A stretch of DNA of 64,000 bases. Source: Timema cristinae (Eukaryota > Arthropoda > Insecta > Phasmatodea > Timematidae). Positions 1 to 10,956 of this stretch are shown in pieces. The stretch is from contig JBCFYV010000001.1 in NCBI GenBank assembly GCA_039000515.1, positions 17,399,928-17,463,927 on the forward strand. The letters run 5' to 3'. Numbering within the stretch: position 1 is the first letter of the stretch; each line of letters starts with the position of its first letter. The notes beneath the pieces are model-generated. The model ran no database searches and was not told where the DNA came from. It saw only the letters and a list, made by a program, of their open reading frames with translations. The position numbers were made by a program, and so were the translations under genes.

Positions 1-258
1 ATATATTCAGGTAGGGAATTCATTTAGAGTTGAGACTAAATAAATAAAAAAAGAAAGAAAGACAGAATGTTATCGTTTTCTTAACACTATCTCATTTGAA
101 CAGCTGCCCAAAACATTCTTAAAAAATATATAAAATTTACTAGAAATGTTATTTTCGTCCATGATTTCAGGAAACGACAAGAATAAAATATAGTAAAAGG
201 AGTCTTTTCATAAGTTTGAGAAAGAAACATTTTGACTTAAAATAAATAAACACACGTT
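1..258. other. AT-rich stretch without recognised feature
   Basis: No repeat shared with the rest of the window, no open frame of note and no RNA-like fold was recognised here. Confidence 0.4.
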
Positions 259-389
259 AGGACGGGAGGGAACACGAGTTAATACAACTATTATTACAGT
301 TTTTATAGTAAAAAAGCCTTTTGGTGAAATAAAATAAAATTTTGCTCTAGTAGATATGTTTAGTTTGATTTTCTTCACATAGTTATTTC

Positions 390-431
<42 letters not shown>

Positions 432-640
432 TAGCACCGCGTCTTACTACCCGTTCGGGTTATACGCACTTACGCTAATGTGTAATGGTAGGGTGATTGT
501 GAGATGAAATGAAGAGCCTACAGTTTAACGTGGAATCCGAACCACGGTGGAGGCCTGGCATTCAAGATTTGTTGAATACTGTCATAGGCACAGGGAATGT
601 GACCAAGATCTTTTTTTTTTTACTTTCCTCCATTACATAT
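259..640. mobile_element. Palindromic TTAA-type MITE (family D), split by a SINE A
   Basis: The left part (259-399) matches the family D arm: a GGGAGGGAACACGAG-like start, then TTTTTATAGTAAAAAAGC and TTTTCTTCACAT. The element resumes at about 563 with GATTTGTTGAATACTGTCAT. SINE A (400-562) lies between, flanked by CAAGATTTGTT on both sides (389-399 and 563-573). The right arm is decayed and its end cannot be placed exactly. Family D is described more fully under the copy at 59067-59454. Confidence 0.7.
400..562 (-). mobile_element. SINE A, 5'-truncated
   Basis: On the minus strand it runs from the SINE A body (GAATGCCAGGCCTCCACC) through the shared 3' tail (ACCCGAACGGGTAGTAAGAC) into a (TAA)n tail; the tRNA-like head is missing. 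An 11-13-bp TSD (CAAGATTTGTT) flanks it. A 5' truncation, a simple-repeat tail and a TSD together are what target-primed reverse transcription leaves. Confidence 0.9.
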
Positions 641-873
641 TTCTGTTCATATACCATTATGCCAACGGAAAATATTAAATAACTGATTAAAAAAAATGGC
701 TTTGGTGGTCTAATGTTCTAAGCCAGTGACTATCAAACGGTAGTCCGTGGTGGTGTGCCCAAGGGTCGGTATATGGGACCACAGGAAAACGAAATGGTAT
801 AACACAATCTTATTAGGTGTATTAGACAGCCAAAATATTATATCTGGTAATCATTGTTATAACCGCATCTAAT

Positions 874-982
874 TTTCATATTCTTTAAATTGAAAAAATG
901 ACACCTGTACATGGGAAATGAACCCGGGACCATTAGTTTAGTATGTAAATGGTCTAACCATCGAGCTATCCAAGAGTCCCCT
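874..982 (-). mobile_element. SINE G, tRNA-derived
   Basis: Read on the minus strand it has an A-box-like GGATAGCTCGATGGTTAGAC and a B-box-like GGGTTCATTTCCC, followed by a short body with TGTCATTTTTTCAATTTAAA. Related copies lie at 1310-1560, 34890-34990 and 34991-35130. The fold is imperfect and no terminator follows, so it is a SINE rather than a tRNA gene. Confidence 0.7.
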
Positions 983-1309
983 GCCCAGGGATATTCTCCA
1001 TTTATGTTTTAAAGCAGAGTATGTTGTGGACGTGCAGAAATCTTCTGATATATATATATATGTGTGAATTTATTATGTAAGAACATTTATAATAGCTTAG
1101 ATATTTAATCCATCATGATATGTGGACTTGTGCAGTTGTCGTACTGTTGGCAGCAAAAAGCCTCCTGGACCAAAGGTGGCTGCGACTCATCTGACAGCTC
1201 GTGATCTTTATTGGTAACTCATATGTAGCTGACTATTTTCACACGTACAAGTACATCACTGATTCTGCCTTAAAATATGAGTGAAGAGTGACCTTGGCCA
1301 CTGGACGAC

Positions 1310-1560
1310 TCCCAGATAGCTCAATAGCTAGGGCTTATACTTGATTCAAGGTAGGAATTATTCTCTGAAAGGTCCTTTTTCCTACCAATATCCTACTATA
1401 TAATAGATTTATGGTAGGGAAAAATGGCTTTCAGAAAACAATTCCTAACGTGAACAGACATTAGTTGTTCTACGTCAAAGGTTCCGGGTTCAATTTCTGT
1501 GTCCACGTGTCATTTTTCAATTTAAAGGATATATTCGTATTTTATTTCTCAAATAGTCAA
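1310..1560 (+). mobile_element. SINE G interrupted by MITE E
   Basis: The A-box side (CCAGATAGCTCAATAGCTAG, from about 1312) and the B-box side (GGTTCCGGGTTCAATTTCTG, near 1481-1500) of a SINE G head are separated by a family E hairpin in the anticodon-arm region. The body continues with CACGTGTCATTTTTCAATTT. Confidence 0.7.
1339..1465. mobile_element. Hairpin MITE, family E
   Basis: Nearly the whole element is one inverted repeat: GGTAGGAATTATTCTCTGAA on the left pairs with the region ending AATTCCTAACGTGAAC on the right, around a centre of CCTACTATATAATAG. Copies: 4429-4546, 9395-9508 and the split 10092-10380. It has no coding capacity. Confidence 0.75.
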
Positions 1561-2009
1561 TAGTTTAATTTTTCAAAAATAAGTAATTTAACCTTAAATG
1601 ATCTTTAATATATTATCATGTAAAGACTTCCAAGATAACCATTTTAAACAAAGATGTAATGTAAATTTTCCAAAATTACCCAGAATTAAACTATCCTTTA
1701 TTTGATGGCTTTAATCAAAATATAACAACACCCCTAGGGCAGACAGAAAAATTTTTGGTTTATAGGGACCATAGAACATAAAGATTAATTTTAATTTCTT
1801 TATCAATATTTTTCAGTTTTTTTTTCTTCTCTTCATTAGACAAAAAAAGTGAAATTAGTAACTAAGCTGTCTTTACTGCTTGATAAACACATTCTGGAAA
1901 GTTTTCTGTTTTGACAAGTGACGCGTAGATAGTATATTAAGGTGGGTAGGGTGGTTCGTGTGTGCTTAAACAGGTGGTCTGCTATTGGGAAAAGTTTGTA
2001 AAACACTGA

Positions 2010-2236
2010 TCCAAGGTGACACTTTCTCAAGATTGGTATAACTGATATATGCCTGACGTTAGGATCGGGGTTCAAATCTCGCCTGGGTGTATTGAAGGTG
2101 GTTTTTCACTCTCACTCCACACAAATGTGATCACAATTCATCTTAATTGAAACTTTCTCATGCCTAACAAATTAGTATTATTAGTACTTTTGTATACAAC
2201 CCAAATGGGTAGTAGGATTCGTTGCTTGGTAAAAAT
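2010..2236 (+). mobile_element. SINE B, old and diverged
   Basis: The B box region (GGGGTTCAAATCTCGCCTGG), the following GGTGTATTGAAGGTGG, CACTCTCACTCCACACAAAT and a decayed tail (CCCAAATGGGTAGTAGGATT) are recognisable; the head upstream is heavily mutated. Confidence 0.55.
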
Positions 2237-2696
2237 AAAAAAATGCGCTGCACAGATAAAATTATTCCTATTTCTAATTGTTGGACGAAATAAATGCCAT
2301 GTAATGCCAAAGGTAAAAATATCTCTTCCCCCTTTACATCTTTATTCCCGCCTCTATTTATTGTTTGGTTTTTCGAGCGGATAAAACGCCGGAAGGTTAT
2401 TTATTCGTAGTGTTCCGCCATTAAACATTATCCTGTTTGACTCTCCGTTGCTTCCACTTCCGGTATCCTTGCGTTAAAGGAAGGGAATATAATGTAATGT
2501 ATCTCTTTACTTTATAGTGCGACTCTAGTATATTTTTTGCACAGTCATATTTAAAAAAATAGAGCCACATTGCAAGAATCAAACCAAGGACCATCTTATT
2601 TCTTATAAACTACCTACACGAATCATTCCCACAAAAACAGGAATAATGATCGTCTTGTCTGGTTTTCCGATGATGATGAGGGTAGGAAATCTTATT

Positions 2697-2935
2697 TATT
2701 TTTATTAGCACCATGTCTTACTACCCACTCTGGCTACACGTATATACACTAATAACGCTAATTTCCTAGGGATAAGGATGGTTGAATTTAGGAGAATTGT
2801 TCTTGCATTCACAATGTCATGTCATGGAAATAGAGTAGAAAAAATACTAATAATAGTTACACACTGCTGGGATTCGAACTTGCACCTACCTTGTTATCGA
2901 AAAAAAACAGCTATATGCGTTTAACATTTAGTCCA
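2697..2935 (-). mobile_element. SINE B, diverged
   Basis: The tail end reads TTATTAGCACCATGTCTTAC, then the body (GATAAGGATGGTTGAATTTA), and the tRNA-like head with a B-box complement (GGGATTCGAACTTGCACC) near 2870. Confidence 0.7.
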
Positions 2936-2982
2936 CGTGATCACAATATTTTTGATGAGGTACACTGATTATAACTTTATAT

Positions 2983-3511
2983 CAGTGTCGTGTCGTGGAA
3001 TGATACCAGGGTAAGCAAAGCTTGTTAAAGACTTTATAAATGATATATTCTCATTCCTCTTTTCCTCATTTGACCAATCATAAATTATAGACTTTGTATA
3101 TATAGCTCACATGAGAGTGTATGTTCATTTACACCTGACCAATCAGTGATCTAATGAGTGATGAGAACAATTCACAGGTACAGTTTAAACTAACTATGCT
3201 TACTCTGGTAACACTTCACGACACGACACTGACAATGAGTGTTTTACTGAGGGATGAGAACAATTCACAGGTACAGTTTAAACTAACTCTGCTTACCCTG
3301 GAAACGCCACACGACACGACACTGTCAACGAGTGTTCTACTGAGTGATGAGAACAAACTCCCGTGTAAGTTTAACTAGCTCTGCTTACCCTGGCAACATT
3401 TACGACTCGACACTGCCAAAGAGTTTTCTACTGATTGATGAGAACAATCAACAGATATAGATTTAACTAGCTCTGCTTAACCTGGCAAGTCTCCGTGACA
3501 CAACACTACTG
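2983..3511. repeat. Inverted-repeat element F with an internal 93-bp tandem array
   Basis: The left end CAGTGTCGTGTCGTGG followed by CCAGGGTAAGCAAAGC is the reverse complement of segments on the right (CTTACCCTGGCAAC, ACGACACGACACTG). On the right this segment occurs in about four tandem units starting at 3160, 3253, 3346 and 3437, i.e. 93, 93 and 91 bp apart. Because 93 is a multiple of three, an open frame crosses the array at 3154-3378; it is not evidence of a gene. A single related segment lies at 56770-56880. Probably a MITE whose right end was amplified. Confidence 0.65.
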
Positions 3512-4428
3512 CACGTACATGATGCATCCTTTTGTATACGTCCCACGAAGAGTGTGAAACATTGCTACCAACCTTCTGCAAAGTGTCACAAGGACCATGA
3601 TTGGTTTACTCTCTACTAAACTCTTCGAGAAATTTATTTTATAAGGATGTTTCCTGCCTTTGACGTAGTGCCAGGTCATAATTAGATTTCCAATGTTAGT
3701 GAATTCACGTTTTATTCAATTAGTTTCAAAGATATAACGTTGAAACAAAGTTAATATATTCTTATATTATTCTAAAAATATTTTACAGTGTCATAAATAC
3801 TTATTTTAATGTATAAAAATAGATTAAAATACTTTTTTACTAATTATTTTAAGATTTAAATGTAAATCTATCGTATATAATACTAATTTTAATCCACCAC
3901 TTTAAGAATAATCATAAAACTATTTTAGTTGATTTAATACATTAAAATCCCTTTAGATTAATTCTTTAAAGAATTAAACATAAATGTAGTTTTTTTTACA
4001 AGACTATATTTTTATATAACTCATTCAAAACTTATATAATTTGGTTCAGTCGTGAAAATGGCTAATAGGAGTCTTCCTGCCAGGATGTAGATTGGTCTAT
4101 CTAGAATAGGAAACAAGAAAAGGGTGATTTTAAAATGCATGTCAATGTTTTCAAGCTGCAAATAGTATACTGAGTGTGTAAACTCGTCAGAGAAGAGAGT
4201 GAACTGCTCATTTTCCTCCCTCGCTTTATATTTCGTAGGCCTACATTAGCGTCTAAAATGTGCTAGTGCTTAGACTGCTTAAGTGCATCAAGTTAATATG
4301 TAAACCTCTTCACAAAATAGCTTCGAAATATACAAGTAGGCAATTCCGTTATAAGTTAGTCTGAAACCGGATCACAAGAGTTTAGTTGAATGGAAGCTTT
4401 TGTGTGATTAAACCGCGTCTTACTAAAG
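3512..4428. other. AT-rich stretch without recognised feature
   Basis: Very AT-rich sequence with runs of TTTTAAGATTTAAATG type. Nothing shared with other parts of the window was recognised. Confidence 0.4.
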
Positions 4429-4546
4429 TCCATTCACCGTAGGAATTGTTTTCTGAAAGGCCTTTTTCCCTACCAGAAATCTATTATATAGTAGATATTG
4501 GTAGGAAAAAAGACCTTTCAAAGAGTAATTCCTACCGTGAATGGAG
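4429..4546. mobile_element. Hairpin MITE, family E (best-preserved copy)
   Basis: A near-perfect palindrome: TCCATTCACCGTAGGAATTG at the left is matched by the complement ending AATTCCTACCGTGAATGGA at the right; the inner arms are CTGAAAGGCCTTTTTCCC / GGAAAAAAGACCTTTCAAAG, closing on TATATAGTAG. It lies close to TA dinucleotides at both sides, which fits Tc1/mariner-type mobilisation, but the exact TSD is not certain. Confidence 0.8.
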
Positions 4547-4811
4547 TATACCTATCTGATTTACCCATTTATCACACTGATACGGTATAGTAAGGCCGAG
4601 GAAAGTTTCATTCGTAAGAAATGCATCATACATTTACATGAAAGTAGATAGAAATACTATTTTAGGGAGAAATATATCCACCAAAGTAGGCCTACATACT
4701 GCCAGTATTCGAACCTTAACCATCACTATTTTACCACACAGGATCATGGATAGGACTGCAAGTTTGACAAGCAAGCCTTTGATTAAAAACTACCTATACA
4801 ATTATATTCAT

Positions 4812-5053
4812 TCACACGCTTTGGTGGTCTAAGGCGCTGCTCTCACAATATATTAAACATCTGAATATAAGATTTAGATTCAATCCCGGTCGGGTGTACT
4901 GAAGTTTTTTTTTTTTTTTTTCCTAAATGGCTTTCCACTATCCCTCCTCAAATATGGGTACATTTCCTCTAAATTCTAACTTATAATCTCTAACACTAAA
5001 GTGTAATCAATACATAGGCATAACTTGAACGGGTAGTAAGATGCGGTGCTAAA
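4812..5053 (+). mobile_element. SINE B, near full length
   Basis: Head GCTTTGGTGGTCTAAGGCGC, B box AGATTCAATCCCGGTCGGGT, the T-rich linker, body (TTTCCACTATCCCTCCTCAA) and the tail AACGGGTAGTAAGATGCGGT are all present in order. Confidence 0.88.
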
Positions 5054-5744
5054 TATATGTATATATATTCATTTGTGAAAGTTATATTGACATATTTTTG
5101 CACTACCTTAGTTTTGGCGACATTGAAACAACCCCGAAGGAAGAAAACACATTCACTCAACCTCTCTTTCATTATATAGAGCTCTTTCTTCTTCTTTTCA
5201 TTTCTTGGGACAAGTAAAAAGTAAAAGGGAAGAGAGGGTAAAGGGGGAAAGAAACCAGAAGAATCTTCATCTTGGCTTCTAGAGTACAACTGCTGTGAGA
5301 ATCTTGGGAGTTCGTGAGCAGAAGATGTAATATCTATAACCGACGGACGCGGACGGTTAGAGGCAGTGGAAAGGACTGAAGAAGGGTTGGGAGGGGGATG
5401 CTGCCGCAGTATTTCCCCTTCAACCCCCTCCCCCCCTTCTGCCATCTCTTAACCCCTTCACACACATATACACACATGCTCTCCCAAATTCACACACAAA
5501 CGTGCATCGCTGCATCCATAGACGTATAGTAGAATTTTTCGTTTTCTCAATAAATTTTATTAGGCCTATCCTTATCTGTGCTTTAACATGGAAGGTTACA
5601 GACATGGAAATCTTGGAAAAGTTTGGAATTCTTTGATTTCAGGGAAATTTTTTCTAAAATAAAGAAAATTAAGGGAATTTAAATGATTTGATTAATTTAG
5701 TACCTAACCCTTAAAACAAAAGTGAAAAATGTGGTTTCTCGGTG

Positions 5745-5935
5745 TTAACATATAGGGGCTTGAAAAAAAAGGGCAGTATTTTTAGTTTCTATAGCAAAAC
5801 TTTTTTTAAATAAATATATAAAATATTGTTCCAGAAGAGTTAAATTTTCTTCACATGGTGATATCAACAGTTGCTAAATATCTGTCAAGGGTGTCCTGGA
5901 ATTTAATGACAACTTTTTCTCTTGATTAAAAAAAG
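5745..5935. mobile_element. Family D MITE, right arm missing
   Basis: Matches the D left arm and centre (TTTCTATAGCAAAACTTT, TTTTCTTCACATGGTGATAT, CCTGGAATTTAATGACAAC) and then stops abruptly against a SINE B head remnant. Confidence 0.8.
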
Positions 5936-5945
5936 TTTCCTACTC

Positions 5946-6614
5946 TCATTAAACCGACCGGGAATCAAACCCCAATTTTTCTATCTTCAACATAGAGTGA
6001 TGCCTTAGATCAGCGATTCTGAACCAAGGGGCAGCAAAAGGTTTTTTGGGAGGCCTAAAAAAATATTTAAAAATGTTATTTGCTTATTATTGAAGTCAAT
6101 TATCTTAAATTTTACGTTTTGGAGGAAAGAATTCGAAGATCGTAAACATGTAAGTACAATAGACTCAATTTTACGTGGCAATTGAGGGGAGGGGAAGCAC
6201 GGATAATAGAAATCACGCATAGTACAAATAATCCACATCTCTTTCCAATACCATTAAAATTTATTGCCCTTTGTACTTATTTAAGTGAAAAGGGATTTTC
6301 AATAATGATAAATATTAAAATGAAGCAGCGAAATTGACTCCGAACCGACTCCTGCATGCGAATAGCATTAAGGAATACAATAAAAAGAAGAATAGACAAA
6401 TTAGTGGAAAGTGTTCAACAGCAAAGGTCCCATTAAATACCTTTAAGTAAGATAATTTATGTTTTGTTTGTTTGTTATTATAATCAGTAAAAAAGCCACT
6501 ATTTTAGAATAAGTTTTAATAATTAATATGTTAGTAATAACTAGGGGGCCGCGAGTAATAAAAGGTATAAGAACCACTGTCCACAGACCATTCGGCCACT
6601 GAAGCGGATAACAT
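5946..6614 (-). mobile_element. SINE B head remnant, interrupted by a hAT-type element
   Basis: 5946-6009 reads as the complement of the SINE B B box and variable region (CCGACCGGGAATCAAACCCC to GTGATGCCTTAGA). The head resumes at 6588 (CCATTCGGCCACTGAAGCGG). The 569-bp element at 6011-6579 separates the two. Confidence 0.7.
6011..6579. mobile_element. Non-autonomous hAT-type element
   Basis: Terminal inverted repeats: CAGCGATTCTGAACC at the left, and on the opposite strand CAGTGGTTCTTATACC at the right, followed inside by GCGGCCCCC. CAGNGGTTCT ends with 8-bp duplications are typical of hAT elements. The flanking 8-mers GCCTTAGA and TCCACAGA agree at 5 of 8 positions, fitting an old TSD. No transposase frame remains. 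Confidence 0.65.
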
Positions 6615-6685
6615 TTGCGTCAGTGGTTGCAAGTAGTTAGTGTAGAACAGGAAAAGAGATACTTTTAAATCAAGTTATTGAACCT

Positions 6686-7027
6686 ACTTCGGTGGCCGCA
6701 TGGTCTAACTCGCTACTCTTACAGTAGATTAGACTCGGTGACGGGAGACCACGGTTCGAATCTTGATCAGATTAATTGAAGGGTTTTTTCCGAAATAGTT
6801 TTCCACTCTCCCTCCACACAAACACGGTAAATCTTAATATAGTCCTTACTTGAACCATTAGGAATTGCACATAGTAATAATCGGATGCAGCCTCCCGTGT
6901 TCGATCACTTAAGTGTCTTCATTCACCCCAAATCACCTCTACCTAGCGTAAGTGCTATAACCGAACGGTAGTAAGAGCGTGCTAATAATAATATATTAAC
7001 CGAACGGGTAGTAAGACGCGGTGCTCT
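6686..7027 (+). mobile_element. SINE B with an extra SINE tail segment
   Basis: Head TTCGGTGGCCGCATGGTCTA, B box CACGGTTCGAATCTTGATC and the CCACTCTCCCTCCACACAAA body are clear. Two copies of the shared tail follow: TAGCGTAAGTGCTATAACC with its GTGCTAATAATAAT end (about 6950-6995), then AACCGAACGGGTAGTAAGAC (about 6996-7023). The first copy may be a SINE A 3' fragment inserted in the B tail. Confidence 0.75.
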
Positions 7028-7394
7028 ACTAAATACAGAACGAGAATGGAATGTGCCAGTTTCGAAACTGGCCCTTAGTATCGGAAGACGTATCTGGTAT
7101 ACGTCTATGTGTATTCCCATTTTTTACGACGTGGATGACGTCAGTAAGGTTAGACTTTTATCTCGATGGATCGAATCCATCAGAAGACATTGCCAAAATG
7201 GTTTGAAGGAGCTAGAACTCTAATTTATGTATCACTTTAGCTCTAACTGCATCAGGGCTATTAAAGAGGGAGGATCAAATTAGTAATTAGACATTTGATT
7301 TCAATTAGTTAAAACACTAGTTTGGTTACAAAAGGCTTTGAAACTAACCCGTCCATAGAAACTATAACATCAACCGAAGTTTTTTTGTTTGCGT

Positions 7395-7605
7395 TTTAGG
7401 CCCATTTCGGCCATGTCTAATTACAATAGTGTGCAATGGATAAAAAGGTTGAATTTATAAGAAGTGTAGCCAGATTGGCGTGGAGGTAGAGGGTAACATT
7501 ATTTAGAAAAGCATTCTCAGCACACGCAACTGAGATTAGAACCCCGATCTCTCCAAGGCAGCAGCCCATAGAAGAGACTGGCACTTTGATTACTCTACCA
7601 ACAAT
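7395..7605 (-). mobile_element. SINE B, diverged
   Basis: Body (AAAAAGGTTGAATTTATAAG, GGCGTGGAGGTAGAGGGTAA) followed by the complement of the head, with a B-box-like GAACCCCGATCTCTCC. Confidence 0.65.
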
Positions 7606-9394
7606 TCCAAATATAAGTTAATTGTAATAATTATCAATAAATTAATCCCTCTTAAGTCAATGGATAGAACTAAAGTATTAATCTTAAGGACAGCTTCAAC
7701 AATTGCCTTGAGAGAGAGAAAGAAACAACACATAAAATTGGGGAGGGAGAATGAGACAGATAAATTACATTGTATCGAACTTTGTAATGATACTCTTTTG
7801 ATCCTTCTCATATTTTCAAAAAGTCATGGATGAATTGTATTTTTCTTTAAATAACTGCATGTAAAATTTCTTTTTAATACTAGATCCATGGACAAACACG
7901 CGTTTCCAGAAACAATTTCAATAGATTGCGCTTAATTTTTTTTTTTTTTAAAAGATAAACTCCGCTGAATTAGAAAAATCATGTGACATGCTGGCTCCCT
8001 CTATTCAATAGGAAGCTATCCTTCACAACATCAGGTTGCCAGGAACTTTTATACTAGTTAGTCTTAACACTGAAGATAAGGGGTCCAAGAAGCAAGGGGT
8101 AGCTCATATATAAGCGTTTTGTACGTATGGATACAGACAGTAATATAACAATACACAGTACTCAGACTACAGAACATGTAATATAACAGAAAAACTGTCC
8201 GTAAATTAACAAAAAAAACTGTATCATTTAATATCAAATTTAGAGTACCGAAAGTGAAATCATCTAAATAAATCGTGTGCAGCATTAAAAATTTTACTCT
8301 TGTCATAAGAATAAGAATCACATATAGTCATATCACATAGCCGTGTACAAGTTAGGCATCTGACCAGCGATATTCAGGCCTTTCTTCAATGTTGAGTTTA
8401 AGGGGTTAGACATCCGTTGAAACTGTCACGACTTCTACTACGCCATATTTGCAGAACAGTTGGTGAAAGCATGGAAATCGAATCTGGGAACATCCACGTA
8501 ATGTGAGTAGAACACCAATTATATTATTGAGAATTAAAACTGATATATTCTGCTTCTTCGGATTCCTTTATATTATTTTAGCATTTGGTGCAGTTACAGT
8601 TTGTAGATGTAATTTGAATTAAGTGACATGCTACATTTGGACTAACAATTTTATTTTTATTTTTATTTTTTTAGCCAAAGAGATATATTTTATTTGGAGA
8701 TTTACGCATTGCAGCAAATAACGGTTGCCATAGTGATTAAACAAAGAATAAAAAACTGGAAATGTTCTGTGCAAATTGGGTTTTAGTGGAGAACACTATT
8801 TTCCCTGACATTCTGGACTCCTAACCGTTAAAATGAGTGGTCGTTTATTAAAATATGTTCAGTCACTCCCTCGTAATTCTTTTATTGGAAAAGAGCTTAT
8901 CAAATTATATAAAAGGAGGAATAGAAATGACCAACAAAATATAATTTTGTCCGTGGCACAAGTATTATACATCTTGTTTTAACTTAATTTTAAATATTTT
9001 CACTTAAGACTGTACATTATTTTAAATATTCATTGATTCTAATTTAAGTTCGAGATTCGAATGAAAATTTAAGATTGGGATTAAAGAAATATGAGTTTAG
9101 ACCCATCTCTGCATTAATTACATCATCACTCAAGGTCATGATGGGTGGTCGATTTGCTCCACCGAATACCTACTCCGCCCCCCCTCTTAATTATCATGCC
9201 TTCAATTCCTCCTCAGACTGTCCAAATGTCCCCTTTATCCCACCGTTCTCCCCTTCCCTTCTTTTTCGACGCGCACCATATCATTCCGTCTGTTGGTCAG
9301 CGCGCCCCGACGCTGCCCGAGATAGATTTGGCTCGTCTCATTCGAGCCAAGATACAGAGTGACACAAAAAATTTTAAAAAAAACATATACTCAA
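7606..9394. other. Long stretch with no recognised element
   Basis: AT-rich up to about 9070. At 9080-9370 the sequence is GC-richer, with two overlapping open frames of about 100 codons on the plus strand (9075-9362, 9145-9453). Neither resembles a protein family I know. A tRNA-like fragment may lie at 8465-8515 but is too diverged to call. Confidence 0.4.
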
Positions 9395-9508
9395 TTCATG
9401 GAAGGAATTACTCTTTGAAAGGTCTTTTTTCCTACCAAAATCCTACTATATAAGCTATTTCTGGTAGGAAAAAGGACTTTCAGAAATCAATTCTTAACGT
9501 GAACAAAC
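9395..9508. mobile_element. Hairpin MITE, family E
   Basis: GGAAGGAATTACTCTTTGAA on the left, CCTACTATATAAGCTATT at the centre, and TTCAGAAATCAATTCTTAAC on the right form the family's hairpin. Confidence 0.75.
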
Positions 9509-10091
9509 TTTAAAAATTGGATGAACCTTGTTAGTGCGTTTTTGATAGGCGATTTTTTTTTTTGTATCTGTTGCTTCTGTTGATCGCTTCGGTTCTTCCT
9601 TGTCATCTTTCGTCCTTTTTTCTTTGTTGGGAGGATTTTTTTTTTTAGTTTTATTGTGATTGCTGGGAAAAGTCACGCTTAATTACGTATCTTCGTTATA
9701 TTAGGGAAGGGGCGGGCCTCTCTCTATACGCGATAGTTTAGGAACGTTGGATTTTAGGTGGCTTTCGATTAACAGATGCTGATATACTCTAGTTATTATC
9801 ATGTTCTGGAGTTGTATATCAGTCTTATAGTGGCTGGGACCGATGGCCACGTAGTCTAAGCCACTAGTCTCACATGGTTTTGTTTGCTATTGACTGGAAA
9901 TTCGGAGCGTTCCAACAGCTGGGTTTTTATTGATGTTATATTTCTACAATACTTATATAGGTGGTCATAATTCACTTTCTCTAAACCGCCATAAATCATC
10001 CCTATCCACAAGTTACATTGTATTAAGCGTACTAATAAAAATAATTTTGCCTATAGCTCGGAAATTGAGAGATGTATTCTGTCTACGGATG

Positions 10092-10297
10092 GAAGGAACG
10101 TCTAGAAGGTTCTTTCTCTTACCAACATTCTACTATTTAGTAAAATTATAACAGGGTAAATGTGGGGAATGCCAGGCCGCCACCGTGGTTCGGATTCTAC
10201 GTTAAACTGTAGGTCCTCCATTTCATCTCACAATCACTCCTACCATTACATATTAGCGTAAGTGCGTATAACCCAAACGGGTATTAAGACGCGGTGC

Positions 10298-10335
<38 letters not shown>

Positions 10336-10380
10336 TTAACAGGGTAAAAGGTATTTCAGACATCCGTCCACTAACATTCC
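10092..10380. mobile_element. Family E MITE split by a SINE A
   Basis: The left arm (GGAAGGAACGTCTAGAAGGT, TCTTACCAACATTCTACTAT) ends at the TSD AACAGGGTAAA (10150-10160). The second TSD copy (10338-10348) continues into AGGTATTTCAGA, the expected right arm. Confidence 0.65.
10161..10337 (+). mobile_element. SINE A, 5'-truncated
   Basis: Begins inside the body (TGTGGGGAATGCCAGGCCGC), passes through the shared tail (ACCCAAACGGGTATTAAGAC) and ends in a (TAA)n run. An exact 11-bp TSD, AACAGGGTAAA, flanks it. Confidence 0.92.
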
Positions 10381-10676
10381 AGATACAATTTTATTCTAAT
10401 CAGTAAGATTGTTTCGGTTCTAGTCCTAGTGACAGACGGATAGACGTACAGTATTATTGTTGACATCAATACACATCAAAATTTTGCAATTTATTTTATA
10501 ATCACATTATATCTCCCTCCAAGGTGTTGCAATGAAGTAAATTTAGAAATGTGTTTTATTTAATATACTTAACTGTTTTTAAAAATGTGTTATTTTAGAA
10601 TTGGATGCTAGGACATATTGGGGGAACTAGATTTGGACAAAGCGTAAGTTCTGTCGAAAGACAGAATACCTATTAA

Positions 10677-10956
10677 ATTATTATTATTATTAGCACCGCG
10701 TCTTACTACCCTTCGGGTTGTACGCACTTAAGCTAATGTGTAATGGTAGGGTGATTGTGAGATGAAATGGAGGACCTACAGTTTAACGTGGAATCCGAAC
10801 CACGGTGGAGGCCTGGCATTCCCCACATTCACAAGATGTCTTGTCAGAGGTGAAGGAAGGGTTTGGTAATCAGATAAATCTGTGCCGGGACCGAGGATTG
10901 AACCCCGGCCGCCAGCACAGAAGTCTGACACCTTACCCCTAGACCGCCAGGTAACC
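10677..10956 (-). mobile_element. SINE A, full length
   Basis: Complete on the minus strand: a tRNA-like head (CTGGCGGTCTAGGGGTAAGG, B box GGTTCAATCC), body, shared tail and a short (TAA)n tail. A 12-bp exact TSD AATACCTATTAA occurs at 10665-10676 and 10957-10968. Confidence 0.95.

Noticed and set aside
715..800. hAT-like terminus (CCAGTGACTATCAAACGGTA, GTGGTGTGCCCAAGGG)
   Set aside because: Resembles a CAGTGNNTCTCAAAC-type end but no partner end or TSD was found.
3154..3378. 74-codon repetitive open frame
   Set aside because: Lies in the 93-bp tandem array of element F, again a multiple of three.
5420..5445. Overlapping 149- and 61-codon frames on the minus strand (4996-5605)
   Set aside because: The longer frame runs through a SINE B tail and low-complexity sequence, with no recognisable domain.
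9075..9453. Two overlapping ~100-codon open frames in a GC-richer patch
   Set aside because: No recognisable domain, no support for either frame over the other, and Pro/Ser-rich composition expected from C-rich sequence.
9838..9905. SINE B head (GATGGCCACGTAGTCTAAGC)
   Set aside because: Only the first third of a head is recognisable; B box and body are missing, so it is left out of the feature list.
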